From: Burkholderiales bacterium PBB2
GTDB taxonomy: Bacteria; Pseudomonadota; Gammaproteobacteria; Burkholderiales; Burkholderiaceae_C
Assembly: GCA_002255955.1 (NCBI GenBank)
Contig: NKIM01000009.1
Coordinates: 62,001-126,000, forward strand
Length of the DNA: 64,000 bases
Direction of reading: 5' to 3'
The translations under genes were made by a program, and so were the position numbers. Position 1 is the stretch's first letter; every line of letters starts with the position of its first letter. Positions 63,336 to 64,000 of this stretch are shown here, one piece after another. Under the pieces are notes generated by a model. It worked only from the letters and a program-made list of their open reading frames with translations. It ran no database searches and had not been told where the DNA came from.

Positions 63336-64000
63336 ATGCTCGCCTACCGTCACGCCTTCCATGCCGGCAACCATGCCGATGTTCTCAAGCACCTGGTTCT
63401 GACCCAGGTGCTCCGCTATATGGCGGAAAAAGAGAAGCCCTACACCCTCGTCGACACCCATGCGGGTGCCGGCGGTTACTCGATCGAAGGCAAGTACGCG
63501 CAGAAAAAGGGCGAATACGTCCACGGCGTCTCCAAGCTCTGGGATGCCAAAGACCTGCCCGAACCCCTGGCCCGCTATATGGAGCCGGTGCGCCTGTTCA
63601 ACCCCGACGGCCAGCTGCGCCAGTACCCGGGCTCGCCGGCGATCGCCAACCTGCTGATGCGCGACACCGACCGCCTGCGCGTCTACGAGCTGCACCCGAC
63701 CGACTACCGCATCCTCGAAACCTACCTCTCCACCCGGCCCAACACCCAGGTCAGCGACAAAGACGGCTTCAGCGCCATGCGCGCCGAGCTGCCGCCGCCC
63801 TCGCGCCGCGCCGTGGTGCTGATGGACCCGTCCTACGAGCTCAAGACCGATTACGGCAAGGTCGTCACCGCCCTGCGCGAAGGCCTGGAGCGCTTTGCCG
63901 AGGGCGTGTTCCTGATCTGGTATCCGCAGCTGCAGCTGCTGGAAGCGGCGCAGCTGGTGCAGCGCCTCAAGGCCGCCGCCGATGCCGGCGCCAAAAAGGG
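63336..64000 (+). CDS. rlmJ: 23S rRNA (adenine2030-N6)-methyltransferase RlmJ, 5' part
   Basis: Runs off the right end; 221 codons visible. The start MLAYRHAFHAGNHADVLKH is the RlmJ signature. DTHAGAGGY near 43-51 is the SAM-binding motif. The catalytic motif reads DPSYE where RlmJ usually has DPPYE. RlmJ methylates A2030 of 23S rRNA. Probable start at ATG 63336. Confidence 0.95.
   Translation, partial: MLAYRHAFHAGNHADVLKHLVLTQVLRYMAEKEKPYTLVDTHAGAGGYSIEGKYAQKKGEYVHGVSKLWDAKDLPEPLARYMEPVRLFNPDGQLRQYPGSPAIANLLMRDTDRLRVYELHPTDYRILETYLSTRPNTQVSDKDGFSAMRAELPPPSRRAVVLMDPSYELKTDYGKVVTALREGLERFAEGVFLIWYPQLQLLEAAQLVQRLKAAADAGAKK

Overview
The window is a very GC-rich bacterial chromosome segment, densely coded on both strands. 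Three exported proteins carry PEP-CTERM tails (VPEP, a hydrophobic segment, then a basic end). There is also a GTP-type PEP carboxykinase and an MmsA dehydrogenase. Together with the gene repertoire this suggests a betaproteobacterium of the order Burkholderiales, probably the Rubrivivax/Roseateles/Leptothrix group. That placement is an inference from composition and gene content, not from a marker gene. I found no rRNA, tRNA, CRISPR array or transposase gene.

Bases 1-12950 are one long plus-strand type III secretion (T3SS) operon of the Ysc/Bsc type, with most genes overlapping by 1-14 bases. The order is sctC (3' end only), sctD, a small putative needle gene, sctI, sctJ, sctK, sctL, sctN, sctO, sctP, then a four-gene insert, then sctQ, sctR, sctS and sctT. 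The insert (6820-10313) encodes a GNAT acetyltransferase, an unrecognised 307-residue protein, a soluble FixL-like histidine kinase and a FixJ-like response regulator. It is translationally coupled to the apparatus genes on both sides and is the most unusual feature of the window. sctU and sctV are not present here.

Bases 13100-20500 hold a transmembrane Ser/Thr kinase, a BlaI-type repressor with an M56 zinc membrane peptidase and a palindromic operator region, a small membrane protein, and an MscS-type channel. Bases 20700-24922 are the Anbu gene neighbourhood: circularly permuted ATP-grasp, alpha-E protein, transglutaminase and the proteasome-like Anbu peptidase. A 195-base structured element with near-perfect terminal inverted repeats lies between anbu and yebC (24993-25187).

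Bases 26200-32500 carry three PEP-CTERM genes, an orphan ParA-type ATPase, a PstS-like binding protein with a candidate Pho box, and a chemoreceptor. Bases 32600-43700 carry nadC, an FAH-family hydrolase, rlpA, two tandem GGDEF cyclases, an SDR, a TPR protein with a degenerate GGDEF domain that keeps its inhibitory site, a GrpB-like protein, mmsA and a divergent LysR regulator. The remaining 20 kb is mostly ordinary metabolism and housekeeping: two UPF0149 proteins, two S9 peptidases, a YegD-like Hsp70, dadA, an argO/argP divergon, UspA, a phosphoesterase, pckG, a MOSC protein, an OYE reductase, a Tat-exported beta-helix protein and the 5' part of rlmJ.
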